Below are positions 8,742-18,022 of a stretch of DNA of 64,000 nt, piece after piece (positions within the stretch are counted from its first letter, which is position 1; the number at the start of each line of letters is the position of its first letter). Origin of the DNA: RGIG4576 sp964613095 (lineage in GTDB: Bacteria; Bacteroidota; Bacteroidia; Bacteroidales; Muribaculaceae). Made by a program: the position numbers and the translations under genes. Below the pieces are notes generated by a model. The model was not told the origin of the DNA, did not search any database, and saw only the letters and a list, made by a program, of their open reading frames with translations. The stretch is taken from NCBI GenBank assembly GCA_964613095.1, contig CAZTFX010000002.1, forward strand, positions 1 through 64,000, written 5' to 3'.

Positions 8742-10472
8742 ATGGGCTTACTAGATTTAAGCGAACAAGAAATCGTGAGACGTAACAGTCTCGCAGAAAT
8801 GCGTAATATGGGAATTGAACCATATCCCGCTGCCGAATATAACGTATCAGCATATACAACCGATATTAAGGCTGAATTTAAAGATGAAGAACCTGTGCGT
8901 GATGTTACCATTGCAGGTCGTGTGATGAGTCGCCGTATCATGGGAAAAGCATCATTCATGGAACTACAAGACTCAAAAGGAAGAATACAAGTTTATATAA
9001 GTCGTGATGACATTTGTCCCGATGAAAATAAAGACATGTACAATGTCGTATTCAAGAAATTACTTGATATAGGGGACTTTGTTGGTATTAAAGGTTTTGT
9101 ATTCCGTACCCAAATGGGTGAAATAACAGTTCATGCCAAAGAATTAACCGTATTGAGCAAGTCATTACGCCCTCTTCCTATCGTTAAAATGAAAGACGGT
9201 GTTACCTATGACGCATTTGATGACCCTGAACTTCGTTATCGTCAACGTTATGTCGATCTTGTGGTAAACGAAGGGGTAAAAGAAATTTTCATCAAGCGAA
9301 CAAAAGTATATAGTTCAATGCGTGAATATTTCAACAGTAAGGGATATCTTGAAGTAGAAACTCCTATACTTCAATCTATTCCGGGAGGAGCAGCAGCTCG
9401 TCCATTCATCACTCACCACAATGCTCTTGATATTCCTCTATACCTACGTATTGCCGATGAACTTTACTTGAAACGTCTTATCGTAGGCGGATTTGAAGGT
9501 GTCTATGAGTTCGGTAAAAACTTCCGCAATGAAGGTATGGACCGCACTCATAATCCGGAGTTTACTTGTATGGAAATATACGTATCCTACAAAGACTACA
9601 ATTGGATGATGGATTTCACCGAAAAAATGCTTGAGAAAGTGTGTATGGATGTGAATGGTACTCATGAAGTAAAAGTAGGTGACAACATGATTAGCTTCAA
9701 AGCACCATTCAAGCGAGTAACAATGCTTGACAGTATCAAGGAATTCACCGGTTATGACCTCACAGGCAAAAACGAAGATGAAATTCGCGCTATCTGTAAA
9801 GAATTGAAGATGGAAGTGGATGAAACTATGGGTAAGGGTAAACTTATCGACGAAATCTTCGGTGAATTCTGTGAAGGAAACTATATACAACCGACATTTA
9901 TCACCGATTATCCGGTAGAAATGTCTCCTCTTACCAAACGCCATCGTTCTAATCCGGATCTTACAGAACGTTTTGAACTTATGGTTAACGGAAAAGAGTT
10001 GTGTAACGCTTATTCTGAGCTTAACGACCCTATCGATCAGGCTGAACGTTTTAAAGAACAACTTCGCTTATCCGAAAAGGGAGATGACGAAGCTATGTTC
10101 ATCGACCAAGATTTCGTACGCGCACTTGAATACGGTATGCCTCCTACATCGGGTATGGGTATCGGTATGGATCGCCTTGTTATGCTCATGACAGGTCAAA
10201 GCACCATTCAAGAAGTTCTCCTATTCCCTCAAATGCGTCCCGAAAAAGTTGCAAAACGCGACAGTGTTGAAAAATACGTAGAAATAGGTGTACCGGAGGA
10301 ATGGGTTGAAGTAATCCAGAAAGCAGGTTTTTTGACCGTTGAAAGTTTAAAAGGAGCAAATCCCGGTAAACTAATGCAGGATATCTGCGGATTGAATAAA
10401 AAACATAAGTTAGGCTTAAAGAATCCAAGCAATGATGAAATTGCATCTTGGATTGAAGCGGCAGAAAAATAA
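8742..10472 (+). CDS. lysS: Lysyl-tRNA synthetase (class II)
   Basis: LysS charges tRNA-Lys with lysine in the cytoplasm. The 576-residue protein has an N-terminal OB-fold anticodon domain (about residues 45-160, VTIAGRVMSRRIMGKASF) and a class II catalytic core with motif 2 (FRNEGMDRTHNPEFTCME) and motif 3 (PPTSGMGIGMDRLVML). I chose the ATG at 8742, starting MGLLDLSEQEIVRRNSL, because Bacteroidales LysS proteins begin this way; the frame is open back to a GTG at 8697. It has an extra C-terminal helical tail beyond motif 3 of about 75 residues, which I recall as common in this phylum. gpsA follows after 64 bases. Confidence 0.93.
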   Translation: MGLLDLSEQEIVRRNSLAEMRNMGIEPYPAAEYNVSAYTTDIKAEFKDEEPVRDVTIAGRVMSRRIMGKASFMELQDSKGRIQVYISRDDICPDENKDMYNVVFKKLLDIGDFVGIKGFVFRTQMGEITVHAKELTVLSKSLRPLPIVKMKDGVTYDAFDDPELRYRQRYVDLVVNEGVKEIFIKRTKVYSSMREYFNSKGYLEVETPILQSIPGGAAARPFITHHNALDIPLYLRIADELYLKRLIVGGFEGVYEFGKNFRNEGMDRTHNPEFTCMEIYVSYKDYNWMMDFTEKMLEKVCMDVNGTHEVKVGDNMISFKAPFKRVTMLDSIKEFTGYDLTGKNEDEIRAICKELKMEVDETMGKGKLIDEIFGEFCEGNYIQPTFITDYPVEMSPLTKRHRSNPDLTERFELMVNGKELCNAYSELNDPIDQAERFKEQLRLSEKGDDEAMFIDQDFVRALEYGMPPTSGMGIGMDRLVMLMTGQSTIQEVLLFPQMRPEKVAKRDSVEKYVEIGVPEEWVEVIQKAGFLTVESLKGANPGKLMQDICGLNKKHKLGLKNPSNDEIASWIEAAEK

Positions 10473-10536
10473 ACCGAATTCATTTTTTGAATCGGAATAA
10501 ATAAAGATCACAACTTAAAACATATAGCTGGGACAT

Positions 10537-11544
10537 ATGAATAATCATTTCCCGGGCAAAATAGCAGTAATGGGTGGCGGTAGCTGGGCTACCGCACTCG
10601 CTAAACTGCTATTAGCCAATAATACGAATGAAAAGATAATGTGGTATATGCGGCGCGATGACCGTATTGCCGATTTTTTAAAGACAGGACACAACCCTGC
10701 TTATTTAAGTGATGTTCGTTTTGATATAAATCGAATAGAATTTTCAAGCGACATCAACAAGGTGTGTAATGAAGCAGATACGTTACTTCTTGCCATGCCT
10801 TCACCATACATGAAGGAACATCTCAAGAAGATAACTGTTGATATCAGTGACAAATATGTTGTCACGGCAATAAAGGGAATTGTCCCCGATGAAAATGTTG
10901 TCATCACAGAGTATATGCGTGATTTCTATAAAGTGAAACCGGAAAATATTCTTGTGGTGAGTGGTGCCTGCCACGCAGAAGAAGTGGCTCTTGAACGAAT
11001 GTCCTATTTAACAGTAGGATCAAATAATGAAGAACTAAGCCGAAGTTTTGGAGAAAGACTTAACGGTCCAAAGATGAAAACAGTCATATCACATGACGTT
11101 ACCGGAATTGAATATGGTGCTGTTTTAAAAAATGTATATGCTATTGCTTCCGGTATTCTTCATGGGATGAAGAATGGTGATAATTTTCAAGCCATGATGG
11201 TTAGTAATGCCATAAAAGAAATGGAACGTTTCCTTCAGAAAGTCAATCCATGTAAGCGAAACATCTGTGACTCGGTCTATTTGGGTGACTTATTGGTAAC
11301 TTGTTACTCAAAATTCAGTCGAAATCATAATTTCGGTGCAATGATTGGAAAAGGATATTCCGTGAAATCGGCAATGATGGAAATGGAAATGGTTGTAGAA
11401 GGCTATTATGGAACTAAATGTATATACGAAATAAACAAAAAATATGGAGTTGAAATGCCTATACTTGATGGTGTTTATTCTATATTATATAATAAAGAAT
11501 CTCCCACAAGCACAATACAAAAAATAGCGACACAACTCGTATAA
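10537..11544 (+). CDS. gpsA: Glycerol-3-phosphate dehydrogenase (NAD(P)+)
   Basis: GpsA reduces dihydroxyacetone phosphate to sn-glycerol-3-phosphate for phospholipid synthesis. The 335-residue protein has the N-terminal dinucleotide motif GGGSWATALAKLL (about residues 13-25), the AIKGI segment, SGACHAEE and the catalytic-domain stretch GIEYGAVLKNVYAIASGILHG with the active lysine. It stands between lysS and pgi with short gaps (64 and 38 bases) and is probably co-transcribed with at least one of them. Confidence 0.93.
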   Translation: MNNHFPGKIAVMGGGSWATALAKLLLANNTNEKIMWYMRRDDRIADFLKTGHNPAYLSDVRFDINRIEFSSDINKVCNEADTLLLAMPSPYMKEHLKKITVDISDKYVVTAIKGIVPDENVVITEYMRDFYKVKPENILVVSGACHAEEVALERMSYLTVGSNNEELSRSFGERLNGPKMKTVISHDVTGIEYGAVLKNVYAIASGILHGMKNGDNFQAMMVSNAIKEMERFLQKVNPCKRNICDSVYLGDLLVTCYSKFSRNHNFGAMIGKGYSVKSAMMEMEMVVEGYYGTKCIYEINKKYGVEMPILDGVYSILYNKESPTSTIQKIATQLV

Positions 11545-11582
11545 TAATAATAGAAATATAATAAACTTTAATTCAACATATA

Positions 11583-12917
11583 ATGAAAAAGATTCAAGTT
11601 ATCAATCAAAATGTACTTGGTACTGTAAGTGAAAGTGCTATTAATGCTCTTAACACTGCTGCAGCACAAGCTATTGAGAAGTTGGACAAAGGAACCGGAG
11701 CCGGTAACGATTTCCTAGGATGGGTAAAACTTCCTGCTGAAACAGAAGATACTCTGCTGGATGAAATCAATGAGGCGGCAAAAGCTTTCAACGAATGTGA
11801 ATATGTCGTAGCAATCGGTATTGGAGGCAGCTATTTAGGTGCAAAAGCTGTAATTTCGGCTTTAAGTGATTCATTTGCAGAATTCAAACCGGCTAATGGT
11901 CCTCGCGTACTTTTTGCAGGACAAAACATAGGTGAAGACTATACCTATGAATTGGTTGAATTACTAAAAGGTAAAAAATTCGGTATTATCGTTATTTCCA
12001 AATCAGGAACAACAACCGAACCGGCTATTGCATTCCGTATTTTAAAAGAACTTCTTGAAGCACAAGAAGGCAAAACCGAAGCCGCAAAATTGATTGTAGC
12101 CATAACTGATGCTAAGAAAGGTGCACTTCGCAAACTGGCAACCGAAGAAGGCTATAAAACATTTGTTATTGCCGACAATGTGGGAGGGCGTTTCTCTGTA
12201 CTAACTCCGGTAGGACTTCTTCCTATCGCCGTTGCCGGATATGATATAAAAGCCCTTGTTGAAGGTGCACGTAACATGCAAACAGCTACCGCCGAAGTCG
12301 GAAACGACAATATCGCAGTAAAATATGCAACAACACGTAATGCTCTTTACCAAGCCGGCAAAAAGATTGAAATACTTGTAAATTATAATCCTAAACTACA
12401 CTATTTCGCCGAATGGTGGAAACAACTCTACGGAGAAAGCGAAGGAAAAGACAAAAAGGGGATTTTCCCTGCTTCGGTTGACTTTACTACCGACCTTCAC
12501 TCAATGGGACAATGGATTCAAGATGGTGAACGCACAATATTTGAAACCGTTATCACAGTAGAAGAACAAGCTCACACAATGACTATTCCTACCGACGCAG
12601 ACAATCTTGACGGATTAAATTACATCGCCGGTAAACGCATTGATGAAGTAAATAAAATGGCAGAGCTTGGTACTCGTATTGCTCACGTAGATGGAGGTGT
12701 ACCCAACATGATTATAACTCTTCCACGTCTTGATGAAAAATGCCTTGGCGAACTTATATATTTCTTTGAAATAGCTTGCGGTATCAGTGGTTACATTCTT
12801 GATGTGAATCCGTTTAACCAACCGGGGGTTGAAGATTATAAACGCAACATGTTTGCCCTTCTCAATAAACCGGGTTATGAAGAAGAAAGCAAAGCCATCC
12901 AAGCCAAAATAAAATAA
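11583..12917 (+). CDS. pgi: Glucose-6-phosphate isomerase
   Basis: Pgi interconverts glucose-6-phosphate and fructose-6-phosphate in glycolysis and gluconeogenesis. At 444 residues it is the shorter bacterial type. Motifs include VAIGIGGSYLGAKA, ISKSGTTTEPAIAFR (sugar-phosphate-binding SIS region), NVGGRFSVLTPVGLLPI (a family signature) and the C-terminal NPFNQPGVEDYKRNMF with the active lysine region. It ends the lysS-gpsA-pgi run and is followed by a hairpin at 13003-13041. Confidence 0.95.
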   Translation: MKKIQVINQNVLGTVSESAINALNTAAAQAIEKLDKGTGAGNDFLGWVKLPAETEDTLLDEINEAAKAFNECEYVVAIGIGGSYLGAKAVISALSDSFAEFKPANGPRVLFAGQNIGEDYTYELVELLKGKKFGIIVISKSGTTTEPAIAFRILKELLEAQEGKTEAAKLIVAITDAKKGALRKLATEEGYKTFVIADNVGGRFSVLTPVGLLPIAVAGYDIKALVEGARNMQTATAEVGNDNIAVKYATTRNALYQAGKKIEILVNYNPKLHYFAEWWKQLYGESEGKDKKGIFPASVDFTTDLHSMGQWIQDGERTIFETVITVEEQAHTMTIPTDADNLDGLNYIAGKRIDEVNKMAELGTRIAHVDGGVPNMIITLPRLDEKCLGELIYFFEIACGISGYILDVNPFNQPGVEDYKRNMFALLNKPGYEEESKAIQAKIK

Positions 12918-13002
12918 ATTTCAAAGGACGCTACAATCCACCAATTAAAAGGTATTAGTTGCTTCTTTAATGGTAATGAATTGGTTACCGTTTCCCTCTA
13001 AT

Positions 13003-13050
13003 AAAAAGTTCTTGTAGGATGTATCCCTATAAGAACTTTTTATTTTTGTT
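13003..13050. terminator. Bidirectional terminator between pgi and the LRR gene
   Basis: The arms 13003-13018 and 13026-13041 pair over 16 bases with one wobble (AAAAAGTTCTTGTAGG and CCTATAAGAACTTTTT). The left arm starts with A5 and the right arm ends in a T tract, so it can stop transcripts from both convergent genes. Confidence 0.8.
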
Positions 13051-13067
13051 CTACTTTTTATAAACCT

Positions 13068-15023
13068 CTATTTTACTAAGATTTTTTTGATAGAGCCATC
13101 ACTCATTTTCACTATATTCACTCCTTTTGTGGGTTGTGTCAAGAGTTTTCCGGTAATATCATAACGATCCACTTCCTCTATATTATTATTATCCACATTA
13201 TCAACACCCACTGCAGCATCAAATTCTTCCACTTTGTCGAATTTATTCCAATCAGACAAAGACGCATAAATATCTTTTGTTCCATATGGAATTTTTAATG
13301 TGGCATAATGAAACATTACGTAATCCTGCAGACGATCTCCTTCAGTCCACCAGTCAGGATCATTTAAAGAACATTCCTTGGGTGTTTTAGAATAAGATAA
13401 TACCTCTTTCACATTAGTACAACGTACAAAACTTTTATTTGCAGTTGGTGTTCCATAAAAAACAATTTTACTTGAGCCACAATGAGCAAATGCATAATAT
13501 CCAATTGATTCAACCCCATCCCCAATACTTATATCGTTTAATTCCGACCAACTAAATGCATAATCGCCTATTGTTTTTACATTTCCGGGAATATGGATAT
13601 ACTGTAATTTAGATTTATAAAAAGCATACTTTCCTATAGCTTTGACTTTATCAGGGATGATTATCTCCTGTATTGTAGTTTTATAAAAAGCAGAATCTCC
13701 GATAAATTCCACATTATCAGGAATAATAGTATTTTTACTTGACAATATCAAAATTTTATCGGCATTTGACATAATAGCATTACAATTATTCGGAGAGGAA
13801 TATATGGTATTTTCTTTATCTACATTTATAGTCTCAAGTGTACTAATATTATTTATAAAATCTGTTATTTTTATAAGTGAAACATTCTTTCCAATATTCA
13901 AATTATGTATTGTAGTGTACTCTATAAATGGTAGAGATGTTTTTAGATTTCTGCCCAAATAAAAATTATTAATTGTACAATTAATAAAAGTTTTAGAAGA
14001 ACACTCTAATATGTCATTCGTATCTTCAACATAAAGATTTAAATCATTACAACCCGAAATAGAGTAGCTCTCAATATTTTTAACAGTATTTGGAATAATA
14101 AGAGAAAAAGAGCTGAGATTACGAAAAGCATCTACACCTATAATTTCTACATTTCTTGGTATTATTGTTTTCTTACATGCTTTAATAAGTTTATTTGTTG
14201 CAGTTTCTATAATAGCGTTACAATTATCGCGAGAATCGTAGGTAAGATTTCCATCTTCTACTATTATTGACACCACATCATTTGTATCAAAAACACTTCC
14301 CCCATCAATAAATGTAACAGATTTTGGAATTTTTATTGACGTTAATTTACAGTTGGAGAAAGCTCCAGATCCCAATGTGGTAAGGGACTCAGGAAATACA
14401 ACTGAAGTCAATCCACAATTATAAAATGCATCATACTTTATAAAAGTCAAACTTTCAGGTAATTTTATTGACACTAAATTTGTGCAATTATAAAATGCTC
14501 TTACTCCAATTTGCATAATATTATTTGGAAGTTCTATAGAATTCAACTTCTCACAATTATAAAAAGCCTCATCCCCAATTACTCCTCTTTTATTTATAGT
14601 ATCGTTTGTATTATCTGATAATTTAACCGAAACTAACTTAGAACAAGAACGAAATGCTTCTTTACCAATACTTGTAAGATTATTTGATAGTGTTACAGAA
14701 CTTAATTTACATAAGTAAAAAGCTTGTTCTCCAATTTCAGTTACCGTATTCGGGATTTCAATTGAAGTTACCTCATCATTATAATAACAACATTTTTCTG
14801 CCAACTTTACCACGTTATAATCAAGCCCAAGAAACGACACCACAGACGGAATGACTACATCTCCGGTTGCTTCAATACAAGAAAGTTCCACTTCTTTGTT
14901 TTCTTCCGAGATTATAGAAAATAATAAATTATTACTTAAGAATTGAGTTTGGGCATATATTGTTGTGGAAAATAATGCTAAAAAACCAACCACAACTAAC
15001 TTAAACTTTAATAAAGTTTTCAT
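13068..15023 (-). CDS. BspA-like leucine-rich-repeat surface protein with T9SS-type tail
   Basis: The 651-residue protein starts with a signal peptide ending IYAQ (about residues 1-25). The middle (about 60-560) is a run of BspA/TpLRR-type repeats (LRR_5) of about 23 residues with the theme IxxxAFxxCxxLxSIxLPxSLxxI. The C terminus (VDRYDITGKLLTQP ... IKKILVK) resembles type-A sorting tails of Bacteroidota, which direct export by the type IX system and attachment at the cell surface. BspA-like proteins bind host proteins or other bacteria, but the ligand here is unknown. The gene lies 22 bases after the beta-helix gene, in an AT-rich accessory block. Confidence 0.8.
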   Translation of the reverse strand: MKTLLKFKLVVVGFLALFSTTIYAQTQFLSNNLLFSIISEENKEVELSCIEATGDVVIPSVVSFLGLDYNVVKLAEKCCYYNDEVTSIEIPNTVTEIGEQAFYLCKLSSVTLSNNLTSIGKEAFRSCSKLVSVKLSDNTNDTINKRGVIGDEAFYNCEKLNSIELPNNIMQIGVRAFYNCTNLVSIKLPESLTFIKYDAFYNCGLTSVVFPESLTTLGSGAFSNCKLTSIKIPKSVTFIDGGSVFDTNDVVSIIVEDGNLTYDSRDNCNAIIETATNKLIKACKKTIIPRNVEIIGVDAFRNLSSFSLIIPNTVKNIESYSISGCNDLNLYVEDTNDILECSSKTFINCTINNFYLGRNLKTSLPFIEYTTIHNLNIGKNVSLIKITDFINNISTLETINVDKENTIYSSPNNCNAIMSNADKILILSSKNTIIPDNVEFIGDSAFYKTTIQEIIIPDKVKAIGKYAFYKSKLQYIHIPGNVKTIGDYAFSWSELNDISIGDGVESIGYYAFAHCGSSKIVFYGTPTANKSFVRCTNVKEVLSYSKTPKECSLNDPDWWTEGDRLQDYVMFHYATLKIPYGTKDIYASLSDWNKFDKVEEFDAAVGVDNVDNNNIEEVDRYDITGKLLTQPTKGVNIVKMSDGSIKKILVK

Positions 15024-15045
15024 AATTGGACGTTTTTAGTTATTT

Positions 15046-16680
15046 TTAAATCATTGTCGGGAAAAAATATTGATACTTATAAGTTTTGTTATCTTCCCCG
15101 CCTATTGTTATACTCATTTTAGTCTTATTCGCTTCATAATCATTGAAAACAGTCACCGAAGATGGAATAGGACTATCTCCTATAGGAGTAACAATCGGAG
15201 TTAGAGAAATGGGTTCTGTAAAAAGAATACCATCATATAACTCTTTTGTTTCGGTTCTCACAACAAATTGACCTAAATCCATAGGATCATCGCTTGTGGT
15301 AATAGCAGGTGATGTTATTTCACCGTAAGGTTTAAACGTAAAAAGTCTTAACTTTTGGACTTTTGAAACACCTTCCATTGGATTTAATATTCTTATTCGT
15401 TCAAAATTACAAGTATCCAAATAAATTTCTTCAATTTTTATTGACCTTGAATTCTCAACAGTGTAAGTGTCATATATATCGGTAAAAGTACACCAAGTCA
15501 TATTATAACCGCCACTATTTTTAATATATATTCCATGGTACATATCGCTTATTGCTTGTGTATCAGACGCCCTTGAACAAGCACCGTAACCTAAAGTTAT
15601 TTCCGACATTTTCACTCTTGTAATATAACTTTGTTCCATATCGAATTGTATACAAGTATTACACCTTATTGCATTTACTCTGTTTACAAAAATTACAAAT
15701 AAATCACTTTTTGCAGTGAAATTGAAACCTATATTACAATCATTGATATCAATTTCCTCGAAATAGAGATTGTTTCCATTGTTAATGGTAATACCTTTAA
15801 CTTTTGTGTCTGCCGACAATAAACCATTATTAATGATGATCCTATGAAACCACCCAAATTCAAGAGTTTTACCACCTTCTTTTGAAATTACTATACCATT
15901 TTTACAAGTATCAATATTTATATCATTAAATTTTACATAAGATAAAGCTTTTATCTCGATAGCTTTTTCGAATCCGGTTATATACATACTTGAAACTTCT
16001 CCGGTTCGTGGAGTGTCATAAGATTCATCACTATCAAATTTTAGAGCACTGCAATGTAAATATTCTTTCCGTAATCCAATTTGTTTAGCGATAGCAAAAT
16101 TAGATAATTTAAATCTATTGCAAGTAGTTTTAAAATTAGCTCCTTTAGGCGTTATAAACATAAACACACATGTATTATTATCTAATTCTGTTTCAATTCT
16201 TGACCCAAAAACATCCGATCCATTAGATGTTCCTTTAATAGTTCCTTCTATCACAGTACCGGAGTAAACATTCAAAGTAGAGGAAACTATATAAATCTTT
16301 GGTAACAATTGAATTTTGTTTCCATTATTAGATGCTATATTAATACATAATTGCAAAGATTGTGTATCATCTGTACTATTTGCAAAATGAAACCAATCTA
16401 CATAAACAGTTTCATTTGTTAGTATAATATCATTACCATCTACATTCGTAATGGAATGAAATATGTGAGAAGTTGGATGTGCGTCAACATATACATGATC
16501 TAGTATGACAGTAGCATTAGTTATTTGTCCTTTTTCTGTAAATCTCAGAATACAATTATTTCCGGATATCTCAAAAGTATAATTGTTCTCTAAGTCTATT
16601 ACATTATTAATAATATAAATACAATTATCATCTGTTAGGTTTATATTACTTTTTGTTGGGTCAACAATTTTCATATCCAT
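15046..16680 (-). CDS. Right-handed beta-helix protein without signal peptide
   Basis: The 544-residue protein has no signal peptide or membrane segment; it begins MDMKIVDPTKSNINL. About residues 90-470 read like a pectate-lyase-type parallel beta-helix: DDTQSLQLCINIASNNGNKI then LLPKIYIVSSTLNV, a pattern seen in Pectate_lyase_3-like glycan-active and tailspike proteins, followed by repeated short strands rich in N, I and D. A smaller beta-rich domain follows. I recognise no catalytic residues and cannot assign a substrate. It precedes the LRR gene by 22 bases, so the two are probably one transcript from the promoter at 16708-16739. Confidence 0.55.
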   Translation of the reverse strand: MDMKIVDPTKSNINLTDDNCIYIINNVIDLENNYTFEISGNNCILRFTEKGQITNATVILDHVYVDAHPTSHIFHSITNVDGNDIILTNETVYVDWFHFANSTDDTQSLQLCINIASNNGNKIQLLPKIYIVSSTLNVYSGTVIEGTIKGTSNGSDVFGSRIETELDNNTCVFMFITPKGANFKTTCNRFKLSNFAIAKQIGLRKEYLHCSALKFDSDESYDTPRTGEVSSMYITGFEKAIEIKALSYVKFNDINIDTCKNGIVISKEGGKTLEFGWFHRIIINNGLLSADTKVKGITINNGNNLYFEEIDINDCNIGFNFTAKSDLFVIFVNRVNAIRCNTCIQFDMEQSYITRVKMSEITLGYGACSRASDTQAISDMYHGIYIKNSGGYNMTWCTFTDIYDTYTVENSRSIKIEEIYLDTCNFERIRILNPMEGVSKVQKLRLFTFKPYGEITSPAITTSDDPMDLGQFVVRTETKELYDGILFTEPISLTPIVTPIGDSPIPSSVTVFNDYEANKTKMSITIGGEDNKTYKYQYFFPTMI

Positions 16681-16707
16681 AATATGAGCTATTTTAAAGT
16701 TTGCTCC

Positions 16708-16739
16708 GAAAGATAGTAAAAAAATCCTAGAAAAGCAAA
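16708..16739 (-). promoter_or_regulatory. Near-consensus promoter of the beta-helix/LRR transcript
   Basis: On the minus strand TTTG (16739-16736), a 20-base gap and TATCTTTC (16715-16708) differ from the consensus only in the last base of the -7 box. The start codon lies 27 bases downstream. Confidence 0.5.
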
Positions 16740-16760
16740 TTTTATTTTAGAGAAAATACC

Positions 16761-16768
16761 TATATTTG
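16761..16768 (+). promoter_or_regulatory. -7 box for the interrupted acyltransferase gene
   Basis: TATATTTG matches TAnnTTTG and lies 44 bases before the ATG at 16813. It is divergent from the promoter at 16708-16739. Confidence 0.5.
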
Positions 16769-16812
16769 TAATTATTCTTAATATAAAGAAACAAAAGAGC
16801 TTAAAACTAAGA

Positions 16813-17829
16813 ATGAACATCAAAGAATTTAATCTGTTTGGGGAGAAAACTGACGTGTTGAAATTTATAATGTGTTTGTTGGTTGTGGCTATTCACACCA
16901 CAAGCTATGATATAATTTTCCCTATTTTGCGCTGTGCTGTACCGATGTTCTTTATTATTTAGTCATATTTCTTTTTTTTGAAATATGATGTAATAGTGGA
17001 TATAAAAGAAAAAAGAGCAACGCTAAAACGTTATGTTAAACGAAATATGCAACTATATTTATTTTGGTTCATCATCTTATTACCGTTTACGATAGTACTT
17101 AGAGGTTGGTATGAAGGCAGTGTGTTAACCAATTTAATATCTGTTTGTAAACACTTTGTTTTCTCAAGTACATTTCCTGTTTCTTGGTATATAATGGCAT
17201 CCGTTATTGGTACAACGTTGATATGTTTCATGTGCAAATATTTAAATTGTATTGTGATATTCATTTTTTCACTATTGTTATATGGATTTTGTTGTCTATC
17301 ATCCAATTATGGAATTTTATTACAAGAATATGGTCTAGAACAATATTATGAATCATATAGAAACATATTCACTACGCCATATACCAGTTTTCCAGTATCA
17401 CTCTTATGGATACCAATAGGACGAGTTATTGTTCAAAAGCAAAATGAAATATCCCAATTAAATATATCTTGGTTAAAAGTATCTTTTATCGTGTGTTTAA
17501 TGTTGTTGTATGGTGAATATTTTATAATAACTTACAACAAGTTAGCTATAGCTAACGACTGCTATATAATGTTGATACCGGTATGTATTCTAGCTATTTT
17601 GATATTTGGAAAAATGAAAATTGATATAAGTTCAAAATTCAACTATAGAAAAGTAAGCACAATAGTGTTCTGTTGTCATTTCCCTATAGGAATTGTTTTT
17701 AGATTTATATTTAAGCATTTTGGTATACAAATGGATGCTATGGTATTTCTTATAACAATTATATTGTCGCTTTCTATTGCATATATTATACTTAAACTAA
17801 AACACAAAATATTGAAATTTGCATATTAA
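16813..17829 (+). pseudogene. Acyltransferase family 3 gene interrupted by an in-frame TAG
   Basis: Reading from the ATG at 16813 gives a typical N terminus of a membrane acyltransferase (DVLKFIMCLLVVAIHT, then ILRCAVPMFFII), which hits TAG at 16960-16962. The same frame continues without shift (SYFFFLKYDV...) for another 288 codons with about eight membrane segments to 17829. The whole is 339 codons including both stops, the normal size for Acyltransf_3 proteins that acetylate surface polysaccharides. Relatives typically have Ser at the stop position (FIISSYFF), and TCG to TAG is one base change. The downstream part alone lacks the catalytic His of the first segment, so a shorter protein from the TTG at 16978 would probably be inactive. 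Nonsense mutation is likeliest; amber readthrough or a sequencing error is possible. Confidence 0.75.
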
Positions 17830-18022
17830 TCTCAACTCCAAATACAACATTGATTTAAGAGAGGTTCTATTAATCACATATCATCATTGAGTAATAAAAA
17901 CCTTATATGAGTATTTATTTTTACTGATTATCCGAAAATATCCAACATAATGTAATAGAACAAATAACAATAAAAAGGAATATCATATAAAAATTATACG
18001 ATACCCCCAAATTTGCCTTTTA

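Noticed and set aside
14000..14900. Internal repeats in the LRR gene as a CRISPR-like array
   Set aside because: They are degenerate coding repeats of about 23 residues, with no constant direct repeat or spacer spacing.
16950..16985. Frameshift in the acyltransferase at the T8 run
   Set aside because: Both halves are in the same frame (16813 and 16978 differ by 165 bases); only the TAG interrupts.
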